From Ampullaceana balthica (Eukaryota > Mollusca > Gastropoda > Lymnaeidae), in the NCBI GenBank assembly GCA_944989445.1, contig CALYLW010000015.1:1416124-1480123 (forward strand): a stretch of 64,000 nt of DNA, given 5' to 3'. Position 1 is the stretch's first letter. Every line of letters begins with the position of its first letter. Below are positions 1 to 14,500 of the stretch, in pieces. The translations under genes and the position numbers were made by a program. Below the pieces are notes generated by a model. It was not told where the DNA came from. It was given only the letters and a program-made list of their open reading frames with translations, and made no database searches.

Positions 1-1160
1 AACGACAAAAACAGATAATGTTGATGCATCTAAGTATCGTTTTATTATTCGTGACGGTTATTTTCTGAGGGATAGGAGAGTGGTGGGGTTTTGCGGAGGT
101 GGGGGGTGCGGAACGCATGATGAGTGACACCATCACAGGGGTGACACCAAAATTTAAAATTCTGTATGTTCAAGTTATTGGGCACTGGCAGACTCGGAGG
201 AGGTCTAGGATATGGGGGTAAGTCGTCAGGGGGTGGCGTTATGATTATGAACTACAGCTCTTGGTGACACCATCCCAAGTAACGCCTCTGCAACAGACAA
301 TAGAAAATTTTGTGTTTCAGTTCAGCAGTAAGAATAATCAAACAAAATTAACAGACACAATAACATCAATTAATAAAAACAATTAAAATAAACTGTGAAT
401 TTTTTAGTCTGCCTTAAGTAAAGGCACGTTTTTCTTAATTAATTTTCCAAACAGTTAATTGTAGAACCCTTGCCCTAGTCATTGTCATTGACATGTCGGT
501 TACATCTGTCACACTGTGTGTAACATAACTTCTCAGTCTGCTGCGCTGAACATACAGTAATGTCACTCTCTTATTTCATGAATTTATCATTTTATGACTG
601 AATAACTAAAGGTTGGTTTATATCGCAATTTGTTATCAGATAAATGTTGTTTCAAAAGGGGGTTAATAAAAAAATAAAGTATGACAAATGAGATTACTGT
701 AATTCAATATAATTTAAAACAATTTTTTCTTTCCATTAAAAACAAAATAAATAAAATAAACCACCTCCACTCTGAAATCTGAAATTTATAAATTAGAGTC
801 CGCTCCCTTTTGTTGGCATCGTCACTACTCCAACATGGCAGCCTCCTACTTCAAAACAATCTGCAGCTGAGTAATACTTGTTCACTGTTTGGAGTTTTAA
901 CACCCAGGAAATTTCTGGAATATTTATATTCACTGATGTTTATGTGAGAGCGCTGAAACGATTTCATTTAGTTAAAAAAAATATTGACATCTGTTAGGCT
1001 CCGCCCATTTTTATTCTTCCTTTAAATTTGAAGAAACAAATTCAAATTAACATACTTTCACTTTTGTCCGAGTTGTCTGCTACTAAATAAATTACGTAAA
1101 AAAAGTAACAAGTCTTAATGTGGTAATCCTGCAGTTTCTACACATATATTATTTCACAGC
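1..1160. other. 5' flank of MON2, no gene recognised
   Basis: AT-rich sequence without a recognisable coding region. Bases 100-300 hold GTGACACCA repeats and a GTAACGCCTCTG end-like motif that resembles the fragment near 50195-50252 (GTGTCACCC...GACGCCACTG); both may be pieces of one dispersed repeat family. Otherwise I see only the promoter-like spot listed separately. Confidence 0.4.
780..875 (+). promoter_or_regulatory. possible MON2 promoter or leader with a YY1-like site and a short upstream ORF
   Basis: CAACATGGCAGCC at 831-843 resembles the YY1 consensus (AAGATGGCGGC) often found just downstream of transcription starts of housekeeping genes. An AT-rich TTTATAAATT lies at 783-792. The ATG in the site opens an 11-residue frame ending at 870. 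A possible acceptor (ATCTCTACAG, ending at 2344) could join such a leader to the exon that carries the MON2 start. Inference only; no transcript evidence. Confidence 0.3.
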
Positions 1161-1735
1161 GAAATTTAATTTCCTTGTGAGAACTTACGTTTTTAGTTTA
1201 TTTAATGCATTAATAATAATTTATATATGTTATATTTTAGCTATTATTGATATTGCACTAATTTGTAAGTTTTATTAATTTCTAACGCTTTTTTCAGACC
1301 TTAAAGCTACATAATCTGAATGGGATACATCCATTTTTTTATGTAGTACTCTACTTGCCGAGTTGTCACAGTAAGATGCCAAATGGAAATTTCTCACTTA
1401 CAAAAGAATCAAACATCTAGTAACGAAATAAAAAATGAAATTGTATTTAAAATATTTATTTATCTTCTGAGAACATTAAAATAGATGAAAAATAACTTTA
1501 AAAAACATTTTCAGTCAGTAAATTTAGTTTAGCATGGGTCGAGCCAGGTAAAAAACATCTGTCTAGGTAAAAAAAATGGACGTATCGTGACCAGATTATG
1601 TATTATATAGAGCCGAAAAAATGCCTCAGCAATTAAAAAGACTTACAAAATTAGCGCTGTAATAGCTGAAATACAAAATATAATAATGCATTTAATAAAC
1701 TAAGAACGTAAGTTCTCACGAAAAAATTAAATTTG
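1161..1735. mobile_element. MITE-like element with long imperfect inverted repeats
   Basis: The left arm (about 1161-1340) and the right arm (about 1568-1735) are reverse complements over about 170 bp with scattered mismatches. For example GTGAGAACTTACGT at 1178 is matched by ACGTAAGTTCTCAC at 1707. The spacer is about 225 bp without coding capacity. Terminal motifs and target-site duplications are not clear, so the superfamily is unknown. Confidence 0.6.
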
Positions 1736-2424
1736 GCCTTAGGCTTAGTCACTTAATTTTAAAATAAATATTTAAAAAACCCATACAAAAACAGTTTTGG
1801 CTAATAAAAAAAATTGATTAATAATATTAATGTACATCACTTAAAGTATGAAAAGTAAAAAAGAGTTGACCTGAATCTATAATATTCATACCAATTAATA
1901 TGCTAATTAAAACATTTAATTAAAACCAGTATCATAAATAATTAATAAAAGTAAAAAGAGAAAGCAATCTCCCTTTTACTTAGAAACACTGTTAATTTCT
2001 GTTAACATTGTTAAAGTTAAATTTTTAAAAAAATTTAAAACTCTGTGTTATCTGCGCATTAATGTCACATTGAAAAAACACAAAGTGTTTCTACTAATGT
2101 CCATTGGTAAATTAAAAAAAATTAAAATTTAGTATATTTTATGCATATGCTAATATATTTTAATTGAGAAAATTTAACCAACCAATCGACTTTGTTAGAA
2201 ACACTCTGCATGTTTATTTTTCTTTCAAGATTTCACCTTTATTTTGGCAGCACTTTGATTTATTATTTTAAATTATTGCATAATATATAGGCTATTCATT
2301 CTAATATGTTATTTAAAAATAATTTGTTTACAATATCTCTACAGGTGTTTACAAAGGCATTTATCTAAATTTTCACCCAGTTGCTAATTAATCTTGGCTC
2401 TGACAATACAAACCCCGTACGATC

Positions 2425-2541
2425 ATGGCTAATCAGGGACAAAACAATCCAGCTTTGGCCAAAAAGCTCTTAGATAGCATGCAAAATGACCTTCGAACTT
2501 TGTCTGCAGAATGTAAACGGAAGCACCCTGAAGTGAAAGAG
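2425..2541 (+). CDS. MON2: MON2 exon 1 (start codon)
   Basis: Residues 1-39. The ATG at 2425 is chosen because the downstream residues [19 protein letters not shown] align with the first residues of animal MON2 (start of the DCB region), with only a few variable residues before them. The reading frame continues past 2541 to a stop at 2608-2610, but the homology ends at GAG followed by GTACCC, taken as a phase-0 donor. The donor is not a perfect consensus. Confidence 0.9.
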
Positions 2542-5500
2542 GTACCCAGCACATTATTTGTTAAAGTCGTAATGTTTCTTCATACACTAAGGTTAAAGAT
2601 TCCACTTTAATGTTTAAACTTCAATATGTATTCTAAGAAAGGTTCATGTAAGCAATGCTCTGCTCCTAATCTTCTTATAATAAAGAAAGCATCCTCCATT
2701 AATATTCGAAACTAGTCCTCTACAAAATAAATAAAAAAATGCTGTAATTCAGCTTTGTATTTTAGTTTCTCATCACATTGTATAAGATAATAATAATATG
2801 AGAACTTATATAGGGCAATACCACAGCCTGAGGCTGGATCCTCTGCACTTCACATAAAAAACTAGAGTTTAATATACAATTCAATACAAAACATTAAATA
2901 AAAAATATTCTATATCATTTCTTTATAAAACATTTTCAGTGTGCTGAAATGGTGCAAGTAAGACTGCGCACTATTTCTACCAAGAATGAAGACATAATTG
3001 CCGGTAAGTTGTTAGGATTTAATAGTTTAAAAAAAATTATAATTTTTATAATTAAAATATAATTGTTTTCAAAATTTGAAAATAATAACTAAACTTTAAA
3101 GATGTATCAATATTACTCTAACGCTAAAAATAAAACGACTAAAATTAGAAGCTGACCACACTTCTGCACCACATGCTGGTGTATAAATTCTTTGTCTGAC
3201 ATTAATCATATTAAACAGACTTTTGAAAAAGACTTTAAGCATCAAATACTAATGAACTATTTCAAGAAATATGCAGTTATTAAAACTGAACAAATATTGG
3301 ATGATACATTGCACCTTCTTCGTTCAAGATACCATAACTCAATTTGAACAGAGCCAATTCTATCCCTTTAACCTAGAAATAAAAGATAAACAAATATGTT
3401 TGTTCCTAAGCCTGTGATAATTAACCAGTGTACCTGCTTATAAATAATTAATAATTAAGAAATGTTTCACTGATTTTTATGCTAGATAAATAAAATACTA
3501 TAGACATCTTGTGTTTAGTAAACCAGTTAAATTTTATCTAGATTAAAAATACATATTTATTTATGTTCTGAAAATTATTAGATACAATGAGATAAAAAAT
3601 ATCATCGCTGTTAATTTACAAAGAATCTTTTTCTTAACTTAAAACATGCTATTTTTATGCTTCAGGTCTTTTGTCCATGAGCACAGACGTCATTCATCCT
3701 TTTGTTCTGGGATGTAACACCAAAAATCCAAAGCTCTTACCCCTGTGTCTTGTTGCAGTACAGAGAATGATATCAAATGAAGCTGTCTCTACGGTTTGTT
3801 ACACCGAGAGTTAGAATTTTAACTCTTTGACTATATGAGCATTTAAATGCTTCTCTTTAGCCATTTCCCATAAACTAACTGTACAAGCTAACCATTTAAT
3901 AATAGTTTTAGTAAAAATCCAAAGTTGTTTAAATGTTTGGATTTATGTCTGAGCCATTTAGCTTTTGGATTTATATCTGAGCCATTTAGCTTTTGGATTT
4001 ATGTCTGGGCCATTTAGCTTTTGGATTTATGTCTGAGCCATTTAGCTTTTGGATTTATGTCTGAGCCATTTAGCTTTTGGATTTATGTCTGAGCCATTTA
4101 GCTTTTGGATTTATGTCTGAGCCATTTAGCTTTTGGATTTATGTCTGAGCCATTTAGCTTTTGGATTTATGTCTGAGCAATTTAGCTTTTGGATTTATGT
4201 CTGAGCCATTTAGCTTTTGGATTTATGTCTGAGCCATTTAGCTTTGTCATTTAGTACACATGGTGTTTAGAGTTAAATTTAATTTGATTGAATGTTCAAA
4301 GGCCTTATCTCTGATTTCTAATGTTGAACAAGTGGCTCAGAAACATGGCCCCAGTAAGAGTGAAGCAACTGAGCAAGGACACATTTGTCTATCACATAAG
4401 ATGAATGCACTAGGCATGAAAAAAACTTTTATAATAATCAGTGCCATAACTTAAAACTTTAATAATAATCAGTGCCATAACTTAAAACTTTTATAATAAT
4501 CAGTGCCATAACTTAAAACTTTTATAATAATCAGTGCCATAACTTAAAACTTTTATAATAATCAGTGCCATAACTTAAAACTTTTATAATAATCAGTGCC
4601 ATAACTTAAAACTTTTATAATAATCAGTGCCATAACTTATTATTTTTTCTATTTTATAAAATATTTTTGTAGAGCCCTAACAAAGCGTTGATTGAATAGA
4701 ATTAAGAATTTCATTGTATTAACATTGAAATTTTCATGACAACCAATGAGGTGAACATTTCCATGGCAGTATTTCCACTTTGGTTTTTTTGGGTTGCCTG
4801 CCAAAGCCGTTGGTCAAGAAAGAATGAATATGACATGTTTATTTGCTTTCCTTCCAGGCTGCGGCAGATTCCATTATTGGCATGTTGTGGCACTTGATGG
4901 AGGCTGGCCTGGAAGAACTCAAGTTGCTGCAGACGGCCATACTGCTTCTGACCATCAACTCTGTGGTGCAACACGAGTCTCTTGCCAAGGTTTGTCTTTA
5001 TGTTTGCTGGTATGGGCCTACAATTATGTCATTACATTAAGCTGTTATCTTGTGTAATTCTATTTCACCGGCTTTGGTTTGTATTTCTTATAATTACTAA
5101 GACTACTGCTATGACTCTAACAAAGAAAAGAATATTTGAACAGAATCAAGGTTTCCGTACTGAGCCTGTGTTTCCTTTTGAAATATCAAGAGAAAATATT
5201 TCTGGATTTGAATGAGCTTAAAATCGGTGACCTTAATGATAATTAATATGCTTGGTTTGTATGTTATTTCACTTTAAATCATTGCAATTTCAGTTTTATA
5301 GCATTTGTCATAAATTGTGTTATATCAGGTACAAGTAGTTTAATTATAGTACATATACAATTATTAATCTATATATATAAAAATCAAAGTATGTATGTAT
5401 GCATGTCTGTTATAGCTGACTAAACCATTCATCCGATCGCCATGAAACTTTTGGAGACTTTTGAGTACGCTCCAGGGATGGAAATAGGCTACTTTTTTTT

Positions 5501-8500
5501 CAAAATTTAACACTTATGGGGCGCCGGGGGCCCATAATGAGTTTTTTTCTTATATGAGCTATATAAAAATTAGTTTAGGGCTTAGCTGCTTGGGAAATGA
5601 ATGAATCTTGACCAAACTTGGTACATAACAACTTGATAACCTATATTAAAGTATCATATGGCATTGAACTCCTAATGTCCGTTCCTTCGGGGCCGGGGCC
5701 CAAAATCTTTATTTTTGTAAGCGTTAAATACTTTATTCCCGTTAGCTGACTATACCATTCATTCGGTCGCCATGAAACTTTTGGAGACTTTTGAGTACGC
5801 TCCCGGGATGGAAATAGGCTACTTTTTTTCAAAATTTAACACTCATGGGGCGCCGGGGGCCCATAATGAGAATTGTTTCTTATATGTGCTATATAAAAAT
5901 TAGTTTAGGGCTTAGCTGCTTGGAAAATGAATGGATCTAGACCAAACTTGGTACATAACAACTTGATATCCTATATTAAAGTATCATATGGCATTGAACT
6001 CCTAATGTCCGTTCCTTCGGGGCCGGGGGCCCAAAGTCTTTTTTTTGGTAAGCGTTAAATACTTTATTCCCGTTAGCTGACTAAACCATTCATCCGATCG
6101 CCATGAAACTTTTGGAGACTTTTGAGTACGCTCCCGGGATAGAAATAGGCTACTTTTTTTCAAAATTTAACACTCATGGGGCGCCGGGGGCCCATAATGA
6201 GAATTTTTTCTTATATGAGCTATATAAAAATTAGTTTAGGGCTTAGCTGCTTGGAAAATGAATGGATCTTGACCAAACTTGGTACATAACAACTTGATAG
6301 TCTATATTAAAGTATCATATGGCATTGAACTCCTAATGTCCGTTCCTTCGGGGAGCCCATAATGAGAATTTTTTCTTATATGAGCTATATAAAAATTAGT
6401 TTAGGGCTTAGCTGCTTGGAAAATGAATGGATCTTGACCAAACTTGGTACATAACAACTTGATAGTCTATATAAAAGTATAAATGTATTTTAAAGTTATT
6501 CTCTTGCACCGATTGGGCCCGGGGCCCTTAATGTCGTTTTTGTTAATCTATATATATAAAAATCAATGTATGTCTGTGTGCATGTCCTTTATAGCTGACT
6601 AAACCATTCATCCGATCATCATGAAACTTTTGGAGACTGGCAACTTTTTTTCTAAATTTATCACTCATGGGGCGCCGGGGACCCATAATGTCAATTTTTG
6701 CTTATATGAGCTATATAAAATTTAGTTTCAGCGCTAGCTACTGTGTAAATTGATTGATCTTAACCAAACTTTGTATATAAAAATTTGATAGCCAATATTA
6801 AAACACTAAAGGGAACTGAACGCCTAATAGTCATTCCTTCGGGGCTGGGGGCCCAAAAAATTCTTTTTCTTAAACGTTTAAGATTTTATTCACCATTCAA
6901 TTATTAACAATATTGACAACTAATGATACATGTATCCATTATTATACAGATTGAAATGAACAGGTATTTTGAACTTTATATCTTGCACTGGGGCCCTTAA
7001 TGTCGTTTTTTGCTTATGTTAGCTATATAAAAATTAGTTTTTGCGTTAGCTACTGAGTAAATGAATGCATCTTAACCAAAATTTGCATACAAAAATTTAG
7101 TAGCCCATATTGACATAATTAAGGTTCCTAAACTTCTAATGTCAATATATTCGGTGCCGGGGGCCCCAAATGTCTTTTCTTCGTATATGTTTAAGATATT
7201 TTTCCCCATTCAATTTTTCACAATCTTGAGAAATATATATCTATGAGGAAACTGAATTAAATGAACAGGTTTTTGAAATTGACACCTTTCACTAAAGGGG
7301 CCCCTAAATGTCGTTTTTTCCCTTATTTAAGCTGTATACAAATTAGTATTCGTGTTAAATACTGAGAAAATTAATGGATCTTGACCCATCTTGATATATA
7401 AAAACTTAAGGGTCTATATTTTATTACTATAGGGCACTGAACTCCTAATTTTCATTCCCTTGGGGCAGGGAGCCCAAAATGTATATTCAATATTTTATCG
7501 TTCATTCAATATTGAGACATATAAATAAATGTATGTATTTTGAAATTTATTCAAATTAAAATGTCTTTCGCACTTTATTTCTTGCGATAATAGGCCCTGG
7601 GGCCCATAATGTAGTTTTTTGCTTATATGAGGTATATAAAAATAAGTTTATGCGTTAGCTACCGAGTAAATGAATGGACCTTAACCAAAATGTGTATACA
7701 AAAACTTGGTAGCCGATATTAAAATACTATAGGGCACAGAAATTCAAATTTCCATTCCTTCAGGGCCTGGGGCCCCAAATGTCTTTTCTTCGTATATGTT
7801 TGAGATAGTTTTCTTCATTTAATTTTTCACGATCTTAAGGAATATATCTATGAGGAAACTGAATTAAAATGAACAGCATTTTTTAAATTGAAATCTTTCA
7901 CCGAATGGGCCCAGGGGCCCCTAAATTTCGTTTTTTTTCATTATATTAGCTGTATAAAAATTATTATTAGCGTAAAATTCTGAAAAAGTTAATGGGTCTT
8001 GACCCATCTTATTATATAAAAACTCGAGGGTCTATATTTTATTACTATAGGGCACTGAACTCGTAATTTTCTTTTCCTTGGGGCAGGGAGCCTAAAATGT
8101 ATGTTTAATATTTTATCGCACAGTCAAATTTTACCATTATTGATAAATATAAATAAATTTATGCATTTTGAAATTTATTCAAATGAACATGTGTTTCGCA
8201 CTTTATTTCTTGCAATAACTGGACCCTCTATCTCTTACTGTCGTTTTTTGCTTATACGAACTATATAAAAATTAGTTTATGCGTTAGCTACTGAGTAAAT
8301 GATTGGATCTTAACCAAATTTTGTATAAAAAACTTGGTAGCCCATATTAAAATAGTCAAGGTTTTTGAACTTCTAATGACATTTTCTTCGGTGACGGAGG
8401 GCCCCAAATGTCTTTTTTCATATATGTTTAAGATATTTTTGCCATTCACTTTTTAACGATCTTGATAAATATATCCATGATGAAACTGAATTGAAATGTA

Positions 8501-11500
8501 AAGGTTTTTGAAATTGACATCTCGCAGCGAAAAAGCCCGGGGCCCCTTTATGTAGTTTTATTCACTATATTAGCTATATTAAAAATAGTTTAAGCGTTAG
8601 ATAATGAGAAAATAAATGGATTTTGACTAAAGTTAGTATATAAAAAGTTAAGAACCTATAATATATTACTATAGGGCACTGAACTCCTAATGTCCATTCC
8701 CTCGGAGCTGGGGGCCCCAAATGTCATTTTTACTGCACGGTAACAATTTAATTCCCCATTCAATTTTACACGATATTGAGAAATTTAGCTTGAGTACAAT
8801 GGCAATAAAAAAATTAAATTATCACTCATTTTTTGGCTGGGCCTCTTAATATCGTTTTTCCTTTTGTAAGTTTTTAATTATTAATTTATGTAACAGTTTG
8901 CTATTAAACTTGGACTTTTTTTCTCACTTCCCCAAAGGTTTATGGCATAATTCTTTTAAAACATACCAATCTTTGGTTTCTTTCAATTTATTCATTTTTA
9001 AAGAGATCGTTGCAACGCACGACGGGTCTGCTAGTTAATTATAAATTATGATGTCATAATAATATGACTTTCAGAATTCGTATCACCAAAGTTTTTATTA
9101 ATTATATTAGAGCTATCGATTAAATCAAATCACTTTCTTATATTCTCTGATTGTAAATGAAATAATAAAGTCTTCCTTCATGAGGGATCACTTAAATTGA
9201 AGTATGATAATGCAATAAGGTGAACACTTCTTGATTCAATATTTGAGAGGCAGAACTTTGTAATGACATTTATTAAGCATAATTAAAATACACTGTCCCA
9301 TTGAGAGAAGTATTGCAGATTGGACATTTGTATATAACTGTACCACGTATCATTTATGTTTGTATAAAACTGTACCACGTATCATTTATGTTAGTATATA
9401 ACTGTACCACGTATCTTTTATGTTTGTATATAACTGTACCACGTATCATTTATGCCTTTTGCTGAATCATCAGATCATCTATTTATAAAGAAAACACTAC
9501 ATCATTTCTTATTATAAATGCTGTTCTCATTACATTTCACATTTGTCTAAAGGCTCTGGTCCTATGCTTCCGCCTTCACTTCACCAAAGACAGCACTACC
9601 ATCAACACAGCAGCTGCGGCAATCAAACAACTTGTGTCTGCCATCTTTGACAGGGTGGTCATAGAGGATAAAATACCAACAACAGGTAACTAAATGCTGA
9701 CTCACGGGGCTATGTGGTGGGTAGGAGGGGAGTGTTTAGTTAATTATTGTCCAGATGTGAACTAATAGATAAAATGGGGTTGAGATAGGGGAAATAAATG
9801 TGAAAAAAAAATGTTTTAAATTTATAATATAGGTTTTATGACATTGTAAGAATTTTATTTTTGTCTTCTTTTGTGATACCCAGAACCAAAGGACTCCGTC
9901 AATCAGGAGGAACTGAAGGCTGGTAGCAGGAGTCCACCAAAATCACTCCGTCCTTGTGCTGGAGATGCCTACCTTCTATTTCAAGTCAGTCTCTAGTGCA
10001 CCTGTCCTTGTGTGACCATATACTCAGTTCTTTTATTTTCAGATAGATTCAACCCCCGTCTATTTATTTGTCCAAATTATCCTGATTTTATATATTGCAT
10101 TATTTATAGTGCAACTCAATCATACTAGTGTTAAATCTCTGGAAAAAATGTATCTCTATAATTATATGTGAGACTAGTGCTCTTTTTCATAATTCCTATC
10201 ACTTTTTAATCTTTTAAAAACAAATGTAGATCATAATTTTGAAATAAATTAATTAAATCCATTTCAGAGGGTACAGAATAGCTATTCCTATAATTTAGAC
10301 TAATTTTGTTGATATGTTACTGCATGTCACAGGATCTGTGTCAGCTAGTGAACGCTGACCAGCCATTTTGGTTGATGGGGATGACAGAAATGACTCGCAC
10401 TTTCGGCCTGGAACTATTAGAGTCTGTTTTAACAAGCTACCCCACAATTTTTTCACAGGTTATAAGAATATCAATATATTTTATTAGATAAATATTTTCT
10501 ATATTATTAATAAAAAAGGCTTTGTATGCATATATAATATATAGTGTCATGCACTACGTAAATTTATAAATTGTTATAGTTGTTTTTTTCTGAATGTTCA
10601 CATTCATATACTTCTATTGATATTTCAATTATAATTTTTAATTAAATTTTTTGAATAAACTTTAAAAAAATTATTATCTTGATAAAAGAAATATTTTAAA
10701 TGCAAAATTGAATAAATAATGTTGCTTAGATATTTCTTCACTCTTTTTTTTATTATAAATCTGGAAACTTCCTTTCAGCACCAGGAGTTTAGCTTTATGT
10801 TAAAAGAAAGAGTTTGCCCGCTGGTCATCAAACTATTCTCTCCGAGCCTCAAGTATCGCCAAGGGCTTCCACCGGCTCCATCTCCTGCTCCTGTAGAGAA
10901 ACCCTTCTTCCCTATCGTGATGAGGTTGCTTCGAATAGTTTCTGTCCTCATTAAGAGTTATTACCCCTTGTTGGTGAGATATCCTTACACTTACTCATTT
11001 CCAGATAACATCCTGTTATCTGAAGATGTTTGATAGCTTAAACGATTCAATTGACAAGGCTTAGATAGCTTGCTAAAATTGTTCAGACAAATGTTTTTAC
11101 TGATGTTAAAGATGAGACCAAACCAAAACTACTTTTCATAATTGTAATATTTTGGAGGGCTGTTAAGGAATTATCTTATATATATACTGCATATCTCATC
11201 AATGTTGTTTATCAAGTTGGAGGATGCCATTTTTTAATGTATCTACTCCACTGTGGCATGTGGGGAAAGCACTCAAATCATGTTTTTTGTGTGCATCTGT
11301 TATACAGTAACTCAACGATAACATTGTTTTTTCTGTAAAAAAAACCCATAAAATAGAGCATGTTATTAGTTTCAACTTATAAAATGTGCTTAAATGGGAA
11401 ATTAGATAAATAAAGAATTTAAAAACTGTTATAGTTATATAATAATCATTAAAAGAATCTCAAGGTATACTAAAGAAAATGAAAACTCTTTCTTTAGTCA

Positions 11501-14500
11501 TTTCACTGTTTTTATAAACCCATTGCACCAAAGTCAAGTTGTTTAGCATAAACTGAAAGACTATTTAAAAAAATTTTTTTTTGGTCTCTTATTCTATAGT
11601 CAATTCGGGATAACTTTATCATCATTATTTATGTAGTGCACGTGTGGTAATTACTGTCTTTCATGATTATTATGGTTTGCAGCGTTTACATCTTCTTATA
11701 ATAACGTGTATGGGACTACACTTCGGCTGACAAATGTAACATTTTGCCACAGGTGACGGAATGTGAGATCTTTCTTTCACTCCTGGTCAAGTTCTTAGAC
11801 CCTGAGAAGCCAATCTGGCAGCGATGTCTGTCACTAGAAGTTCTTCACAAACTTTCTGTTCAGCCTGAGTTGATCAAGTAAGTAGTGCTCCTTTCCTTGA
11901 CAAGTAAGATGTGCCCCTTTTATATACAAGTAAGCTGTGCCCCTTTACTATGCAAGTAAGTTCTGCACTTTGACTATAAAAGTAAGTTGTGCCCCTTTAA
12001 TATACAAGTGAGTTGTGCCCCTTTACTATACAAGTAAGTTGTGCCCCTTTACATATAAATAATGAAGACTATCAATTAATGTTCTCTTAAATTCCACCTG
12101 TTGATTTGTTCCTCTGTCCGTCATGATGTATGTGTCTAATAACATAACTTGTGTATTTTATTGTGTCATGACTTGTGTGTTTTGACTGACTCCTGTGTCC
12201 AACTGTGTCATGACTTGTGTGTTTGACTGACTCCTGCGTCCAACTGTGTCATGACTTGTGTGTTTGACTGACTCCTGCGTCCAACTGTGTCATGACTTGT
12301 GTGTTTGACTGACTCCTGCGTCCAACTGTGTCATGACTTGTGTGTTTGACTGACTCCTGCGTCCAACTGTGTCATGACTTGTGTGTTTGACTGACTCCTG
12401 CGTCCAACTGTGTCATGACTTGTGTGTTTGACTGACTCCTGCGTCCAACTGTGTCAGTCATGACTTGTGTGTTTGACTGACTCCTGCGTCCAACTGTGTC
12501 ATGATTTGTGTGTTTGACTGACTCCTACGTCCAACTGTGTCATGACTTGTGTGTTTGACTGATTCCTGCATCCAACTGTGTCATGACTTGTGTGTTTGAC
12601 TGACTCCTACGTCCAACTGTGTCATGACTTGTGTGTTTGACTGACTCCTGCGTCCAACTGTGTCATGACTTGTGTGTTTGACTGACTCCAGCGTCCAACT
12701 GTGTCATGACTTGTGTGTTTGACTGACTCCAGCGTCCAACTGTGTCATGACTTGTGTGTTTGACTGACTCCTGCGTCCAACTGTGTCATGACTTGTGTGT
12801 TTGACTGACTCCTGCGTCCATCTGTGTCATGACTTGTGTGTTTGACTGACTCCTGCGTCCAACTGTGTCATGACTTGTCTGACCATTGTTCTAATCACCA
12901 GGAGTTTCTGCCAGTCCTATGATATGAAGCCACACTCCACCAAAATATTCAGAGACATTGTCAATGCACTTGGAGCCTTCATACAGTCCCAGTTCATGAA
13001 CCCATTGGGTGGACCGGTCAGTCAAGCAGGTATGATACTGTTCAATCTAGTTACAATCTAGTAGGTGTGATATCAGTATTAGCGCTGTAGAAGAAAGCAT
13101 ACATTCATTCACCAGTCAGTCGAGTAGGTAGTTATTAAACACCAACAGGGTTTCTGAGAGATTATTAATCTAACATCTTCCTTCTGTTACCTCTGCAGGT
13201 GGAAAGTTGCCAGATACACAAGGGACACCCCCTGCCATCGTGGGGGGCATGCCAGTGGGAGGGGGAGTCAGCCCCCAGCCGGCCTTCATGTACCGAGGGG
13301 TTTGGATCCCCCTCATGACCAACATCCCTCACGGACAGGTCAAGGCTGGGTTGTAAGTAATGATTGTCAGTTTAACATTGTCAAACCTGGCACTATAGTC
13401 AGCATTGACAGTTTAACGTTGTCAAACCTGGCACTGTAGTCAGCATTGACAGTTGAACATTGTCAAACCTGGCACTATAGTCAGCATTGACAGTTTAACA
13501 TTGTCAAACCTGACACTGTAGTCAGCATTGACAGTTTAACATTGTCAAACCTGGCACTGTAGTCAGCATTGACAGTTTAACGTTGTCAAACCTGGCACTG
13601 TAGTCAGCATTGACTGTTTACCTTGTCAAACCTGGCACTGTAGTCAGCATTGACAGTTTAACATTGTCAAACCTGACACTGTAGTCAGCATTGACTGTTT
13701 AACATTGTCAAACCTGGCACTGTAGTCAGCATTGTCAGTTTAACATTGTCAAACCTGACACTGTAGTCAGCATTGCCAGTTTAACATTGTCAAACCCATT
13801 TGCCCATTAATAAAGGTTTAATTTATTGTTTTAATCACACAGTCTCTTTGTTTATCTTGTATTTTATTTAACAGCTTTATCCCAGTCCAACTAGGAAACA
13901 CTGGTTTGTCAAAACAAGATTGTAATTTTAACATTGAATAACCTGCACTGTAATCAGAAAATGTTAGTTGTTAGGAGAGCAATTTGAATGTTTGAGATGG
14001 ACCAGGCTATCTTGAGGCAGTCATTGGAATCACTGCACAGCAACGTGTATTTTGTGTCAATGTTAAACAACGGTGTTACATGAGTAATGACATGAAAAGT
14101 TTAACCATTTGTTACATCAGTAATGACATGAAAAGTTTAACCATTTGTTACATCAGTAATGACATTGTATGTTGAACTTCTTGTTTCCAGTCTAGAGCTG
14201 CTGGACAAGACTGACCCCCCAGCAGTACCCGAGGGATACGGGGTGTCGCTGGCCTTCAGGTGCCTGATGGAGATGACCAAGACGGTTCAGACCCTGGTCA
14301 TGGGGGAAGGGGAAGAAGGGGAGCTCAAGGCCAAGAGAGAAGTGGACGTGACTGAGACATGTGAGTTGATCTGTTAATGGCATTTCTGGACATGGTCAGT
14401 TGGCTGGACATTTGTTATGTGCCATGATCAGTTGGCTGGACATTTGTTATGAGCCATGATCAGTTGGCTGGACATTTGTTGTGTGACATGATCAGTTGGC

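Noticed and set aside
2542..2610. Extension of exon 1 to the stop at 2610 as a 61-residue protein
   Set aside because: Similarity to MON2 ends at 2541 and continues in phase in exon 2.
10719..11033. Independent 104-codon gene
   Set aside because: It is MON2 exon 8 with intron read-through on both sides.
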